Below the pieces are notes generated by a model. That model saw only the letters and a program-made list of their open reading frames with translations. It was not told where the DNA came from and did not search any database. Of a DNA stretch of 64,000 bases, positions 25,917-35,531 are shown piece by piece. The translations under genes and the position numbers were made by a program. Numbering within the stretch: position 1 is the first letter of the stretch; each line of letters begins with the position of its first letter. This stretch comes from Phenylobacterium glaciei (GTDB lineage Bacteria; Pseudomonadota; Alphaproteobacteria; Caulobacterales; Caulobacteraceae). The stretch is from assembly GCF_016772415.1 (NCBI RefSeq), contig NZ_JAGSGD010000001.1:2505501-2569500 (forward strand), read 5' to 3'.

Positions 25917-27104
25917 CTATGCGGCCGCCAGGGCCAGCAACGGCTTTTGTCGCGCCGCCCGCCAGCCGGGGAACACCCCGCCCACCAGGCCGATGACCAG
26001 GGCCAGGGTGACCGCCTGACCGATAATCTCAGGACCGATCTGCAGGCGGAAGGCGACCTGGGTGAAGCCCGCGCCGAGGGTGGAGGTCGACAGGCCGTTG
26101 AAGCCCAGCGCGCAGATCGCCACCCCCAGCAGCGCGCCGATGGCTGACAGGACCAGGGCTTCGACCAGGGTTCCCATGAAGGCCGAGAATCCTGAGAACC
26201 CGATGACCCGCAAGGTGGCGATCTCCGCCGCCCGGTTGGCGACCGAGGCGTACATGGTGTTGAGCGCGCCGGCCAAGGCGCCGATGGCCATGATGATGCC
26301 AAGGGGCCAGCCGAAATACTTGATCAGCAGCCCCGAACGCTCGGCCTGGGCGGCGAAATAAGCCTGCTCGCTCTGCGCCGCCAGCTGCAGACGCGGCTCG
26401 TTCTTGGCATAGGCCACGAAGCCAGGCATGGCCGCGGCGCTGGTGAGAGCCACCCGGGCGGTCTGGTAGGAGGTGCCGCGGTTGAACAGGCTCTGAACCA
26501 CGGGCGCGTCGGCCCAGAGCTCAGACTCAAAGACCGTGCCGGGGGCTTCGAACACCCCCACCACCCGCCAGGTCTGGGCGCCGAACTTCACCGTCTTGCC
26601 CATCTCGAACCCCTCGAACTCCCGCAGAAGTCCCGCGCCCACCACGATCTCGTTGGAGCCTGGCGAGAACATTCTCCCCTCGCGGATGCGGGCCTGCCTG
26701 CGCACCAGCAGGCCGTTGGGCCCGATACCTCGCAGCGGCATATTGGCCTTGGTGCCGGTGGATTTCTTGATGCCGTCCACCACCAGCATGAGTTCGGCAG
26801 ACAGCACCGGACGGCCGTCTGACCCGATGCGCACCCCCGGGCCCTGGGCCAGGAGGTCCACCTGGTCTCGCGACAAGGTGCTGTTCAGTTCGGCCTCCGA
26901 CCCCTCGCGCAGCACGATGGCCACGTCGGAGGCGCCCGAGCCCTTCAGGGTCTGGTTGAACCCATTGGCCAGGGACAGAAAGCCCAGGAGCACGGCCACC
27001 ACCAGGGCGATGGACATCACCGTCGCCAGCGACATCCAGAGCCGCTGGGGAATGGACTGTACGTTCATGACGATCACGGATCGGGTCTGGCTCAGCAGGC
27101 TCAT
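25917..27104 (-). CDS. ABC transporter permease (FtsX/MacB family)
   Basis: A 395-residue inner-membrane permease. It has one N-terminal helix (about 22-45), a large periplasmic MacB-PCD-like domain (about 50-265) and three C-terminal helices, the FtsX arrangement. It is the last gene of a four-gene run (adaptor, ATPase, permease, permease) on the minus strand. It is paired with a second, divergent permease of the same fold, suggesting a heterodimeric exporter of lipids, lipoproteins or peptides. Substrate unknown. Confidence 0.9.
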   Translation of the reverse strand: MSLLSQTRSVIVMNVQSIPQRLWMSLATVMSIALVVAVLLGFLSLANGFNQTLKGSGASDVAIVLREGSEAELNSTLSRDQVDLLAQGPGVRIGSDGRPVLSAELMLVVDGIKKSTGTKANMPLRGIGPNGLLVRRQARIREGRMFSPGSNEIVVGAGLLREFEGFEMGKTVKFGAQTWRVVGVFEAPGTVFESELWADAPVVQSLFNRGTSYQTARVALTSAAAMPGFVAYAKNEPRLQLAAQSEQAYFAAQAERSGLLIKYFGWPLGIIMAIGALAGALNTMYASVANRAAEIATLRVIGFSGFSAFMGTLVEALVLSAIGALLGVAICALGFNGLSTSTLGAGFTQVAFRLQIGPEIIGQAVTLALVIGLVGGVFPGWRAARQKPLLALAAA

Positions 27105-27115
27105 GTCGGCGCTTC

Positions 27116-28285
27116 CTAGCGGCGGTTCAGGGCGTCGACGATGCTCATCCGCAAGGCCGAGGCGGCGGGGATGGCGCCGGTGACCAGGCCCAGGGTGACG
27201 GCCAGGGCGACCCCGGCCAAGGCCACGCCCGCAGACATGGACAGGTCGCCAAAGTTGGCGCCGGCGGGCGACTTGGAAAGGCCCGCCAGGACCACGGCAG
27301 AGGTCGCGAGCCCTAGGATGGCGCCCAGGCTCGAGAGCATCAGAGCTTCTCCCAGCACCATGCGCAGGACGCGCGGACTGGAGAAGCCGAGGGTTTTCAT
27401 GACGCCGATCTCCTTGGTGCGCTCGCGCATGGCCGAGACCAGGGTGGTGCTGACGATCATCAGAATGGCGGCGAACGCCGCGGCCACCACCATGGAGACG
27501 ATGAAGTTCAGATCTCCGGCCTGTTTCAGGAAGGCGCGGGCGAAGGTCTTCTCATCGACCGTGGAGGTTTCGTAGGGCGAGTTGGCGAAGGTGGCGTCGA
27601 TTGCCTTGGCGACTTGGTCATTGAGATCCGGCGAAGCGGTTCGCACCGCCACATTGCCGATCTGATCGCGGCCGAAGGTCGTGGTCTCGTTCAGATAATC
27701 ATAGTGGAAGTAGAGCGCGTTGGTGGAATCGGTCGGCTTGGCGCCGGTGAAGACGCCGCTGATCTTCATGTCCCAGCTGCGGCGGCCATCGGCCTGGACA
27801 AAGATGTTGGAGCTGATGGGGATGGTCTGCCCCACCTTCCAGCCATATTGCTCGGCCAGGGCCTTGCCGACGATCACGCCGGTCCGCTCCGCGATGAAGG
27901 CCTTGCGTTCGGCCTCCGTCAGCCGGACGTCATTGGCGTAGATGGCGAGGTAGCTGGCCGGATCGACGGCGAATCCGACGAAGCGGCTGGCCCGCTGGTC
28001 CTGATAATAGGCCCCGAACCAGTTGGAGTGAGTGACTCCGGTCACCCCCGGAACCGTGGCGATGCGGTTCACATAGGCGATGGGCAGGGGCTGGGTGAAA
28101 TTGATCTTGTTGGAGACGATCAGTCGGTCGCTGGCCGCGCCCGTCTCCGAGGCCCGGTTCAGGGCTACGTTGAGGCTGGTGAGCATGCCGAAGATCAGAA
28201 AGGCCATGAAGATCGAAACCGTCAGCAGGACGGTTCGTAGCGGCTTGCGAAACAGGTTTTTGCGGATCAGGTCGAAGTCCGTCAT
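27116..28285 (-). CDS. ABC transporter permease (FtsX/MacB family)
   Basis: A 389-residue permease with the same layout as its neighbour: helix 1 at about 18-40, periplasmic domain, then three C-terminal helices, with the cytosolic MRERTKEIGVMKTLGFS coupling region that is diagnostic of the FtsX family. Its start overlaps the ATPase stop by four bases, and the second permease follows after 11 bases, so the three are translationally linked. Confidence 0.92.
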   Translation of the reverse strand: MTDFDLIRKNLFRKPLRTVLLTVSIFMAFLIFGMLTSLNVALNRASETGAASDRLIVSNKINFTQPLPIAYVNRIATVPGVTGVTHSNWFGAYYQDQRASRFVGFAVDPASYLAIYANDVRLTEAERKAFIAERTGVIVGKALAEQYGWKVGQTIPISSNIFVQADGRRSWDMKISGVFTGAKPTDSTNALYFHYDYLNETTTFGRDQIGNVAVRTASPDLNDQVAKAIDATFANSPYETSTVDEKTFARAFLKQAGDLNFIVSMVVAAAFAAILMIVSTTLVSAMRERTKEIGVMKTLGFSSPRVLRMVLGEALMLSSLGAILGLATSAVVLAGLSKSPAGANFGDLSMSAGVALAGVALAVTLGLVTGAIPAASALRMSIVDALNRR

Positions 28286-28965
28286 GCGGCGATCTCGGCG
28301 AAGCTGCCCTTGTCCAGGTGCAGGGTGCGGGTCGCGAAGCGCGCGGCCTCCGGATCATGGGTGACCATGACGACCGTCTTGCCCATTTCCTTATTGAGCA
28401 GTTGCAGGGTCCGCAGGATGTCGTTGGCTGTGTTGCGGTCCAGGTCCCCGGTGGGTTCGTCACAGAGCAGAAGCTTGGGGTCGGAAACGATGGCGCGGGC
28501 GATCGCCACCCGCTGCTGTTGGCCCCCCGAGAGTTCCTTGGGCTTGTGCTTGGCGCGGTCCGACAGCTCGACGATCTTCAGGGCCGTCTCGACATTCTCC
28601 CTGCGCTTCTTGGCCGGCAGGTTGGTCAGCATCAGCGGCAGCTCGACATTCTGGGCCGCTGTCAGGACCGGCATCAGGTTGTAGAACTGGAAGATGAAGC
28701 CGACATTCCGCGCCCGCCACGCAGCCAACTGCCCCTCGGAATAGCCGTCGATCCGCTCGCCATCGAAGATGATTTCGCCGCCGTCGCAGCGGTCGGTGCC
28801 GCCCAACAGGTTCAACAGGGTGGTCTTGCCCGAGCCGGAGGGACCCATGATGGCGACGAAGTCCCCCTTCTCGATCGACATGGTGAGGCCATCGAAGATG
28901 GCGATGCCTTCCTTGCCGCGCCGGTAGTTCTTGGTGACATTGTTCAACTGAATGAGGGCGCTCAT
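28282..28965 (-). CDS. ABC transporter ATP-binding protein (MacB/LolD type)
   Basis: A 227-residue nucleotide-binding subunit. Walker A is GPSGSGKTTLLNLLGG, the signature is LSGGQQQRVAIARA, Walker B is LLLCDEPTGDLD, and the H-loop is MVTHDPEAA. The start is ATG 28965; a TTG at 28992 would add nine residues and overlap the adaptor gene. It energises the two FtsX-type permeases encoded immediately downstream. Confidence 0.94.
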   Translation of the reverse strand: MSALIQLNNVTKNYRRGKEGIAIFDGLTMSIEKGDFVAIMGPSGSGKTTLLNLLGGTDRCDGGEIIFDGERIDGYSEGQLAAWRARNVGFIFQFYNLMPVLTAAQNVELPLMLTNLPAKKRRENVETALKIVELSDRAKHKPKELSGGQQQRVAIARAIVSDPKLLLCDEPTGDLDRNTANDILRTLQLLNKEMGKTVVMVTHDPEAARFATRTLHLDKGSFAEIAA

Positions 28966-28988
28966 CGCGGTGTCCTGTCGGTCGAGAT

Positions 28989-29993
28989 TCAAGGGCGGTT
29001 TTCGAGGAAGGTGACCTTGACCGCCATCTCGGGCAGGACGCGGACGTCCTTGGCCTCAAAGCCAATGCGGACCCGCACCGTGGCCTTGTCACGGCTGGCG
29101 GTCGGGATCGTGGCGATCACGCGGGCCGGCAGGACGGTGTTGGGGAAAGCGTCCAGCACCGCCTCCACTTTTTGGCCGGCCGAGACCCGACCAATATAGG
29201 CCTCGTTCACGTCAACCTCGATCTCCAGGCTGTCCATGTCCACCAAGGTGCAGATGCCGGTCCGGGTGAATCCGCCGCCGGCCGAAAGGGGAGAAATGAT
29301 CTCTCCAGGCTGGGCGGCCTTGTCGATGACCACGCCGGCGAAGGGCGCACGAATCTCGTACTTGCTGAGCTGAACCTGGGTGCGGTTGGAGTCCGAGCGC
29401 GCGGCGGCCAGCTGCGCCCGAGACAGGCTTTCCTGGGCCTCGGCGACCCGGGCCTTGAGCACGGCGCCCTGGAGACTGGCGTCACTGATATAGCCGGTCT
29501 TGGCCAGGGATTGGGAGCGCGCCAGATCGCGTTGCGCCTGGGCGTACTGCGCCTGCGCGGAGTTTAACGCCGCCTGGGCTGACACGGCGCGGGCCTGCGT
29601 CGAGCGCGCGTCCACGGTGGCCAGGGAGTTGTCGAGGGTGGCCAGGACCTGTCCGGCCTGGACCGTTTGGCCTTCCTCCACCCGCACCTCGACCACTCGG
29701 CCGGTGACCTCGGCGGCCACGGTGGCGCGGGTCCGCGCCACGACATAGCCCGACGCCGTGAGTCCGCTCGGCGCCACGACCCTTGCTGCGCCCTGGGCCG
29801 GGATCGCTTGGGTGGCCGGCTTGGACTTGGTGACGGGCTTCACCATCCACCCCACCGCGCCGCCAGCCGCAACACTGCCAAGGATTATGGCGCTTAGGAC
29901 CAGGGGACCGATCGGCCCGCGACGTGGGGCCTGGTCATCCAGGGAGCGGTCGATGCTGAGCGACCTTAGCAGCGCAGACTTGTCGTCACTCAC
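28989..29993 (-). CDS. Periplasmic adaptor subunit (HlyD/RND-MFP family)
   Basis: A membrane-fusion protein of about 334 residues. One N-terminal membrane anchor (about 35-55) is followed by a lipoyl half (SGYVVARTRATVAAEVTGRV), a long coiled-coil hairpin rich in Ala/Gln, the second lipoyl half (IRAPFAGVVIDK) and a beta-barrel. GTG 29993 is preferred because VSDDKSALLRSLSIDRS resembles adaptor N-termini; an ATG at 30044 gives 17 more residues. First gene of the exporter operon; an outer-membrane factor is not encoded here. Confidence 0.88.
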   Translation of the reverse strand: MSDDKSALLRSLSIDRSLDDQAPRRGPIGPLVLSAIILGSVAAGGAVGWMVKPVTKSKPATQAIPAQGAARVVAPSGLTASGYVVARTRATVAAEVTGRVVEVRVEEGQTVQAGQVLATLDNSLATVDARSTQARAVSAQAALNSAQAQYAQAQRDLARSQSLAKTGYISDASLQGAVLKARVAEAQESLSRAQLAAARSDSNRTQVQLSKYEIRAPFAGVVIDKAAQPGEIISPLSAGGGFTRTGICTLVDMDSLEIEVDVNEAYIGRVSAGQKVEAVLDAFPNTVLPARVIATIPTASRDKATVRVRIGFEAKDVRVLPEMAVKVTFLENRP

Positions 29994-30289
29994 GTTCCAA
30001 TGCCCCTCAAGACGCCCGCAAATTGGATCACCAGCATCAGCCATGTCCCGGGCTGGAGTCGAACGCAGAATCCAAGCTGCGCATTAGGCTGTCGATTTCG
30101 CAAGCGCTGCGGTCAATCATGGCCAATTGGGAGGTGCGGAGGCGTTGCGCGATAGCTGCGGCGCCGCGGCGCATCAGTCCTGAGGCGCCGCCCTTCCCTG
30201 AAGCCCACGTTCCCGATATGTACCTTCCGATCCCCCGCGCCCGCGCGGCGTTTCGGGCTAACCTGCCCCCACCCGAATCAGGAGACCTC

Positions 30290-31657
30290 ATGGCCCGCGA
30301 CGGCGCCGTCTATGTTTGCCAGACCTGCGGCGCGACGCAGACCAAGTGGGCGGGCCAGTGCCCGGCCTGCCTGGCGTGGAACGCCCTGGTGGAGGAGGTG
30401 CAGAGCCGCCCGCCCGGCGCGCTGGCGCCGACCCGAAGCAGTGCGCGCGGCAAGGGTCTGCCCTTCCAGGGCCTGGAGGAACATACCCCCGCCCCGCCCC
30501 GCATCCAGACCGGCGTCGCCGAGTTCGACCGGGTCTGCGGCGGCGGCGTGGTGCCGGGCTCGGCCCTGCTGCTCGGTGGCGATCCCGGCGTCGGCAAGTC
30601 CACCCTGCTGCTACAGGTGGCGGCCTTCGCGGCCCGCCGGGGCGCCAAGTGCGCCTATATCTCCGGCGAGGAGGCCGTGGAGCAGGTCCGCAGCCGCGCC
30701 CAGCGCATGGGTCTGGCCGACGCCCCGGTGCGGTTGGCCGCCGAGACCTCCCTGCGCGAGATCGTCGAGGGGCTGAAGCGCGAGAAGTTCGACCTCGTCG
30801 TCATCGACTCCATCCAGACCATGTGGAGCGACGCCCACGAAGCCGGCCCCGGTTCCGTCACGCAAGTTCGCGCCGCCACCGGTGAGCTGGTGCGCCTGGC
30901 CAAGAAGCAGGGCGTGGCCATCATCCTGGTAGGCCACGTCACCAAGGAGGGGACCATCGCCGGTCCCCGGGTGATCGAGCACATGGTGGACGCCGTCCTC
31001 GCCTTCGAGGGCGAGCGCGGCTACCCGTTCCGCATCCTGCGGGGGGTGAAGAACCGCTTTGGCGCCACCGACGAGATCGGCGTCTTCGAGATGGGCGACG
31101 GCGGCCTGGCGGAGGTGAAGAACCCCTCGGCCCTGTTCCTCGACACCTCCGGCGAGCGCGCGGCGGGCGCGGCGGTGTTCGCCGGCATCGAGGGTTCGCG
31201 GCCCGTGCTGGTGGAGTTCCAGGCCCTGGTGGCCCCCTCGGCCTATGGCACACCCCGGCGCGCCGTCGTCGGCTGGGACACCGGCCGCCTAGCCATGGTG
31301 CTGGCCGTGCTGGAGGCCCGCTGCGGGCTGGGCCTGGGCAATCGCGACGTCTATCTGAACGTGGCCGGCGGTCTGCGCATCAGCGAGCCGGCGGCGGACC
31401 TGGCGGCGGCGGCGGCCCTGGCCTCCTCGGCCCTCGATGTCGCCCTGCCCCAGGACTGCGTGGTGTTCGGCGAAGTGAGCCTTTCCGGCGACGTGCGTCA
31501 TGTCAGCCGGATGGATTCACGTCTGAAAGAAGCCGCAAAGCTTGGATTTAAAAGAGCTTTCGGGCCTGCCGACGTCGATGGCGGCCCGCTGAAGATGACC
31601 GGCATGGCCCGCCTGGGCGACGCCATCCGCCGCATCGGCGACGGCGATTGGGATTAG
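30290..31657 (+). CDS. radA: DNA repair protein RadA (Sms)
   Basis: A RecA-like ATPase that helps branch migration in recombinational repair, 455 residues. It has an N-terminal C4 zinc finger (CQTCG...CPAC, about 8-25), Walker A GGDPGVGKSTLLLQ (about 93-106), the RadA-specific KNRFG motif (about 252) and a C-terminal Lon-like domain. GGAGA precedes ATG 30290; the open frame upstream is not conserved. The 296 bases between it and the divergent adaptor gene show no clear promoter. It leads radA-cvpA-purF. Confidence 0.96.
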   Translation: MARDGAVYVCQTCGATQTKWAGQCPACLAWNALVEEVQSRPPGALAPTRSSARGKGLPFQGLEEHTPAPPRIQTGVAEFDRVCGGGVVPGSALLLGGDPGVGKSTLLLQVAAFAARRGAKCAYISGEEAVEQVRSRAQRMGLADAPVRLAAETSLREIVEGLKREKFDLVVIDSIQTMWSDAHEAGPGSVTQVRAATGELVRLAKKQGVAIILVGHVTKEGTIAGPRVIEHMVDAVLAFEGERGYPFRILRGVKNRFGATDEIGVFEMGDGGLAEVKNPSALFLDTSGERAAGAAVFAGIEGSRPVLVEFQALVAPSAYGTPRRAVVGWDTGRLAMVLAVLEARCGLGLGNRDVYLNVAGGLRISEPAADLAAAAALASSALDVALPQDCVVFGEVSLSGDVRHVSRMDSRLKEAAKLGFKRAFGPADVDGGPLKMTGMARLGDAIRRIGDGDWD

Positions 31658-32283
31658 ACGACTTGCCCTGGTTTGACATCGTCGTGCTGTCCGTCCTGCT
31701 GGCCTCGGCGGGGGTCGGATTCTATCAGGGCGCGGCGCGCGAGATGGTGGCCGTCCTCTCCTTCCTGATCGCCGCCGTCGTGGCTGTCATGGCGCTGAAA
31801 GTCACCGGTCCCCTGGGTCGGGCCATGATCGATCCCGACTGGGCGGGCACCGCCGGCGCCGTGCTAGCCACCTTCATCCTGGTCTACGGCGCCCTGCGGC
31901 TTACGGGCGCAGGCCTTGCGCGGCGCATCCAGGAGACCGAAATCCTGGGCCTGCTGGACCGCACGGTGGGCCTGGGCTTTGGCCTGATCCGCGCCTTCGT
32001 GGTCCTCGGAGCCTTCAACCTGGCCTTCAACGCCGCCACCCCGGTGGAGTTGAGGCCCAAGTGGATGACCGGCGCGGTCTTCTATCCGATGACCACGGCG
32101 GCGGGACAGATTCTCAAGGTCTTCGCGCCCAAGGGTTTGGACATGGCCAACCGATTGAAACCTGCGGTTTCCGAGGCGGTCCGTGAAGGTTCTGCGAACG
32201 CCCCGCGTGACTCTGGCGACGGTCGCGGCTATGACGCCCGCGATCGCGGCAGTATCGATGATCTAGTGGAGAAATCCCGATGA
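31648..32283 (+). CDS. cvpA: CvpA family membrane protein
   Basis: A 211-residue inner-membrane protein with four hydrophobic segments in the first 140 residues and a polar C-terminal tail. The opening WFDIVVLSVLLASAGVGFYQGAAREM is the CvpA signature. The TTG at 31648 overlaps the radA stop by ten bases; TTG 31663 is an alternative. Its stop overlaps the purF ATG by four bases. CvpA is linked to colicin V production and envelope integrity in other bacteria; here the link with purF is the conserved cvpA-purF order. Confidence 0.92.
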   Translation: MGLDDLPWFDIVVLSVLLASAGVGFYQGAAREMVAVLSFLIAAVVAVMALKVTGPLGRAMIDPDWAGTAGAVLATFILVYGALRLTGAGLARRIQETEILGLLDRTVGLGFGLIRAFVVLGAFNLAFNAATPVELRPKWMTGAVFYPMTTAAGQILKVFAPKGLDMANRLKPAVSEAVREGSANAPRDSGDGRGYDARDRGSIDDLVEKSR

Positions 32284-33770
32284 CCCAGTCTCTGGATCGA
32301 TGGCGGCAGGTTCCCCGCGATCCGGATGACGATACGCCCAGGCTTGAGTGCGGGGTATTCGGCGTCTTCGACACTGACGGCGCCTCGGCCATCACGGCGC
32401 TCGGCCTCCACGCCCTGCAGCATCGCGGCCAGGAAGCCTGCGGCATCGCCAGCTTCGATGGCCAGGGGTTCCACACCGAACGCCATATGGGCCACGTCGG
32501 CGACGCCTTCGCCGGCGGCGACCTCATGGATCGCCTGCCCGGCCAGTCGGCCATCGGCCACACCCGCTACTCCACCGCCGGTGGGTCCTTCATCCGCAAC
32601 GTCCAGCCGATGTTCGCCGACCTTGAAGCGGGCGGCCTGGCCATCGCCCACAACGGCAACCTCACCAATTTCCTGACCCTGCGCCAGCAGCTGGTGGCCG
32701 AGGGCTCAATCTTCCAGTCGACCTCCGACTCTGAGGTTATCCTCCACCTCATCGCCCGTTCGCGGCGCGCCCGGATGGTGGACAAGTTCATCGACGCCCT
32801 GTCGGTCATTGAGGGCGGCTACGCCCTGGTGGCGCTGTCCAACAAGAAGTTGATCGGGGTCCGCGACCCCCTGGGCATCCGCCCCCTGGTGCTGGGCGAC
32901 CTGGACGGCAAGGCGGTGCTGGCGTCGGAGACCTGCGCCCTCGACATGATCGGCGCCACCTTCGTCCGCGACATCGAACACGGCGAGATGGTCATCATCG
33001 ACCACGACGGCATCGAGTCCCTGCGGCCCTTCCCGGCGGCCCGCGCTCGGCCCTGCATCTTCGAATACGTCTATTTCGCCCGCCCCGACTCCGTCGTGAA
33101 CGGCCGCTCTGTCTATGAAGTGCGCAAGCGGATGGGCCGGAAGCTCGCCATGGAAAGTCACGTGGACGTCGACGTGATCGTTCCCGTGCCCGACTCGGGC
33201 GTGCCGGCAGCCCTGGGTTACGCCCAGGAAGTCGGCGTGCCCTTCGAGATGGGCATCATCCGCAACCACTATGTCGGCCGCACCTTCATCCAGCCGACCC
33301 AGGGCGCCCGGGAAACCGGCGTGCGCATGAAGCTGTCCCCCAACCGCTCGGTCCTGGCCGGCAAGCGGGTGATGTTGATCGACGACTCCATCGTGCGCGG
33401 CACCAACTCCGTCCGCGTCGCCCGCATGGTGCGCGAAGCAGGCGCCGCCGAGGTCCACCTGCGTTCGGCCTCGCCGCCGATCATGTGGCCCGACTACTAC
33501 GGCATCGACATGCCCGACCGCGACAAGCTGCTGGCCGCCAACCACACCGTCGATGAGATCGCCAAGATCCTCGAGGTCGACTCCATGGGCTACCTCTCGG
33601 TGGACGGCCTCTACTGGGCGATGGAATCGGCGCCTCGCGACCCCGAACACCCGCAGTTCACCGACCATTACTTCACCGGCGACTATCCGACCCGCCTGCT
33701 GGACCGCGAGATCGCCGAGGGGCGCAACGAGACCTCGGAGCGGCAACTCTCCTTCCTGGTCGACGCGTGA
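32280..33770 (+). CDS. purF: Amidophosphoribosyltransferase
   Basis: First committed enzyme of purine synthesis; it transfers the glutamine amide to PRPP. It has 496 residues. A 23-residue propeptide precedes the N-terminal nucleophile in LECGVFG (Cys24). The glutaminase domain has IGHTRYST, and the phosphoribosyltransferase domain has VMLIDDSIVRGTNS. No CxxC cluster of an iron-sulphur type was examined in detail. It is coupled to cvpA by a four-base overlap and to the next gene by a GTGA overlap. Confidence 0.97.
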   Translation: MTQSLDRWRQVPRDPDDDTPRLECGVFGVFDTDGASAITALGLHALQHRGQEACGIASFDGQGFHTERHMGHVGDAFAGGDLMDRLPGQSAIGHTRYSTAGGSFIRNVQPMFADLEAGGLAIAHNGNLTNFLTLRQQLVAEGSIFQSTSDSEVILHLIARSRRARMVDKFIDALSVIEGGYALVALSNKKLIGVRDPLGIRPLVLGDLDGKAVLASETCALDMIGATFVRDIEHGEMVIIDHDGIESLRPFPAARARPCIFEYVYFARPDSVVNGRSVYEVRKRMGRKLAMESHVDVDVIVPVPDSGVPAALGYAQEVGVPFEMGIIRNHYVGRTFIQPTQGARETGVRMKLSPNRSVLAGKRVMLIDDSIVRGTNSVRVARMVREAGAAEVHLRSASPPIMWPDYYGIDMPDRDKLLAANHTVDEIAKILEVDSMGYLSVDGLYWAMESAPRDPEHPQFTDHYFTGDYPTRLLDREIAEGRNETSERQLSFLVDA

Positions 33771-34765
33771 GTTCAGCCAAGGCCGGCGGCTGGATCTGCC
33801 GCCTGAAACCCGACTGGTACATCATCCTGATCGTCAGCATGGTGGTGCTGGCCTCGCTCCTGCCTGCCCGCGGCGCGGCGGCCCCGGCCTTTGGCCTGGC
33901 CACCAAGATCGCCATCGCGCTGGTCTTCTTTCTGCACGGCGCCAAGTTGTCGCGCGACGCGGTGATCAAGGGCGTCACCCACTGGCGGCTGCACCTGCTG
34001 GTCCTGGCCGCCACCTTCGCGTTGTTCCCGGTCCTCTGCCTGGGACTGGCCGCCCTGCCCGGCGCCATCACGCCCGTGGCCCTGGCCCCTGGCCTGATCT
34101 TCCTGGGCTGCCTGCCCTCCACCATCCAGTCGTCGATCGGCTTCACCGCCATCGCCCGGGGCAATGTGGCGGCCACCGTCGCCTCGGCCACCGCCTCGAA
34201 CCTACTGGGCATCGCGCTCACGCCGGTGCTGGCGGCGATCCTGATGCACACCCAGGGCGGCTTCTCGCTGCACTCGGCCCAGTCCATCGTCCTGCAGCTG
34301 CTGCTGCCCTTCATCGCCGGCCAGCTGCTCAGGCCCTGGGTCGGTCCCTGGATCGCGGCGCGCGCCAAGATGGTGGGCTATGTGGACCGCGGCTCCATCC
34401 TGCTGGTGGTCTATTCCGCCTTCTCCGAGGCCGTGGTGGAAGGCATCTGGACCAAGGTCAGCGCGCTCGATCTCGTCCGTCTGCTGGTCCTCTGCGGGGT
34501 CCTGCTGGCCGCCGTCCTGCTGGCCACCCTGTTTGCCGCCCGCGCCTTCCGGTTCAACAAAGAGGACGAGATCACCATCGTCTTCTGTGGCTCCAAGAAG
34601 AGCCTGGCCAGCGGCGTACCCATGGCGGGCGTACTGTTCCCAGGGGCCCAGCTCGGCCTGATCCTGCTGCCGATCATGGTCTTCCACCAGATCCAGCTGA
34701 TGGCCTGCGCGGTCATCGCCAACGCCTACGCAAAGCGGGCGGACACAGAGCCCCAGACCAGCTAG
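33767..34765 (+). CDS. Bile acid:sodium symporter family protein
   Basis: A 332-residue membrane protein with about ten hydrophobic segments. It belongs to the SBF-like group: FFLHGAKLS in TM2, LPSTIQSSIGFTAIARGN and an ITIVFCGSKKSLASGVP motif. It probably imports or exports an organic anion coupled to sodium. The GTG start at 33767 overlaps the purF stop by four bases, so it is co-translated with purF, though a purine role is not implied by the family. Confidence 0.88.
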   Translation: MSSAKAGGWICRLKPDWYIILIVSMVVLASLLPARGAAAPAFGLATKIAIALVFFLHGAKLSRDAVIKGVTHWRLHLLVLAATFALFPVLCLGLAALPGAITPVALAPGLIFLGCLPSTIQSSIGFTAIARGNVAATVASATASNLLGIALTPVLAAILMHTQGGFSLHSAQSIVLQLLLPFIAGQLLRPWVGPWIAARAKMVGYVDRGSILLVVYSAFSEAVVEGIWTKVSALDLVRLLVLCGVLLAAVLLATLFAARAFRFNKEDEITIVFCGSKKSLASGVPMAGVLFPGAQLGLILLPIMVFHQIQLMACAVIANAYAKRADTEPQTS

Positions 34766-34775
34766 AAGCCCCGCC

Positions 34776-35531
34776 ATGACTGACACGAACCTCCCCCTCG
34801 CCGGCAAGATCGCCCTGGTCACCGGCGCCTCGCGCGGCATCGGCCGGGCCAGCGCCCTCGCGCTCGCCAAGGCCGGCGCCCACGTCATCGCCGTGGCCCG
34901 CACCACCGGCGGCCTCGAAGAGCTGGACGACGAGATCCGCGCCGCCACCGGCCAACCGGCGACCCTGGTCCCCATGGACATCTCGCAGGTCGAGGGCCTG
35001 GACCAGCTGGGCCTGGCCATCCACGAGCGCCACGGGCGCCTGGACGTCCTGGTCCACGCCGCGGCCATCCTGGGCGCCATCACCCCGGTCAGCCACATTG
35101 AGCCGGCCCTGTTCGACAAGGTGCTGACCACCAACCTGACGGCCACCTTCCGGCTGATCCGCACCACCGAGCGCCTGCTGCGCGCCTCTGAGGCGGGTCG
35201 GGCCCTCTTCATCACCACCGGCCGCGTCCAGCGCCCAAAGGCCTTCTGGGGCGCCTACGGGGTCTCCAAGGCGGCCATGGAGCACCTGGTGCAGACCTGG
35301 GCCGACGAGCTGGAGAACACCACCGTGCGCGCGGCGCTGGTGGACCCGGGCGTCATGCGCACCAAGATGCGCGCCGAGGCCATGCCGGGCGAGGATCCCA
35401 TGGACCTGCCGCATCCCTCGGAGATCGGGCCGATGATCGTCGAACTGGCCCAGGCCGACCTGGGCCAGCCGAAATCTAGCGTCTTGTTTTCGGACTGGAA
35501 GCTGAGGTCCGGCTCGCCCGCTTCGGCTTGA
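34776..35531 (+). CDS. SDR family NAD(P)-dependent oxidoreductase
   Basis: A 251-residue short-chain dehydrogenase. It has TGASRGIG (about 15-22), HAAAILG in place of the NNAG motif, and YGVSK with the catalytic Tyr and Lys. The C-terminus ([18 protein letters not shown]) overlaps the convergent der gene by 56 bases. It begins 10 bases after the transporter gene and ends the radA-cvpA-purF-symporter-SDR run. Substrate not deducible. Confidence 0.9.
   Translation: MTDTNLPLAGKIALVTGASRGIGRASALALAKAGAHVIAVARTTGGLEELDDEIRAATGQPATLVPMDISQVEGLDQLGLAIHERHGRLDVLVHAAAILGAITPVSHIEPALFDKVLTTNLTATFRLIRTTERLLRASEAGRALFITTGRVQRPKAFWGAYGVSKAAMEHLVQTWADELENTTVRAALVDPGVMRTKMRAEAMPGEDPMDLPHPSEIGPMIVELAQADLGQPKSSVLFSDWKLRSGSPASA

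Noticed and set aside
30037..30291. 84-codon frame on the minus strand between the adaptor gene and radA
   Set aside because: The translation is Arg/Ser/Gly-rich with no recognisable pattern and spans the promoter region of two divergent genes. A short more plausible stretch (LRTSQLAMIDRSACEIDSL) was noted but is too little to call.
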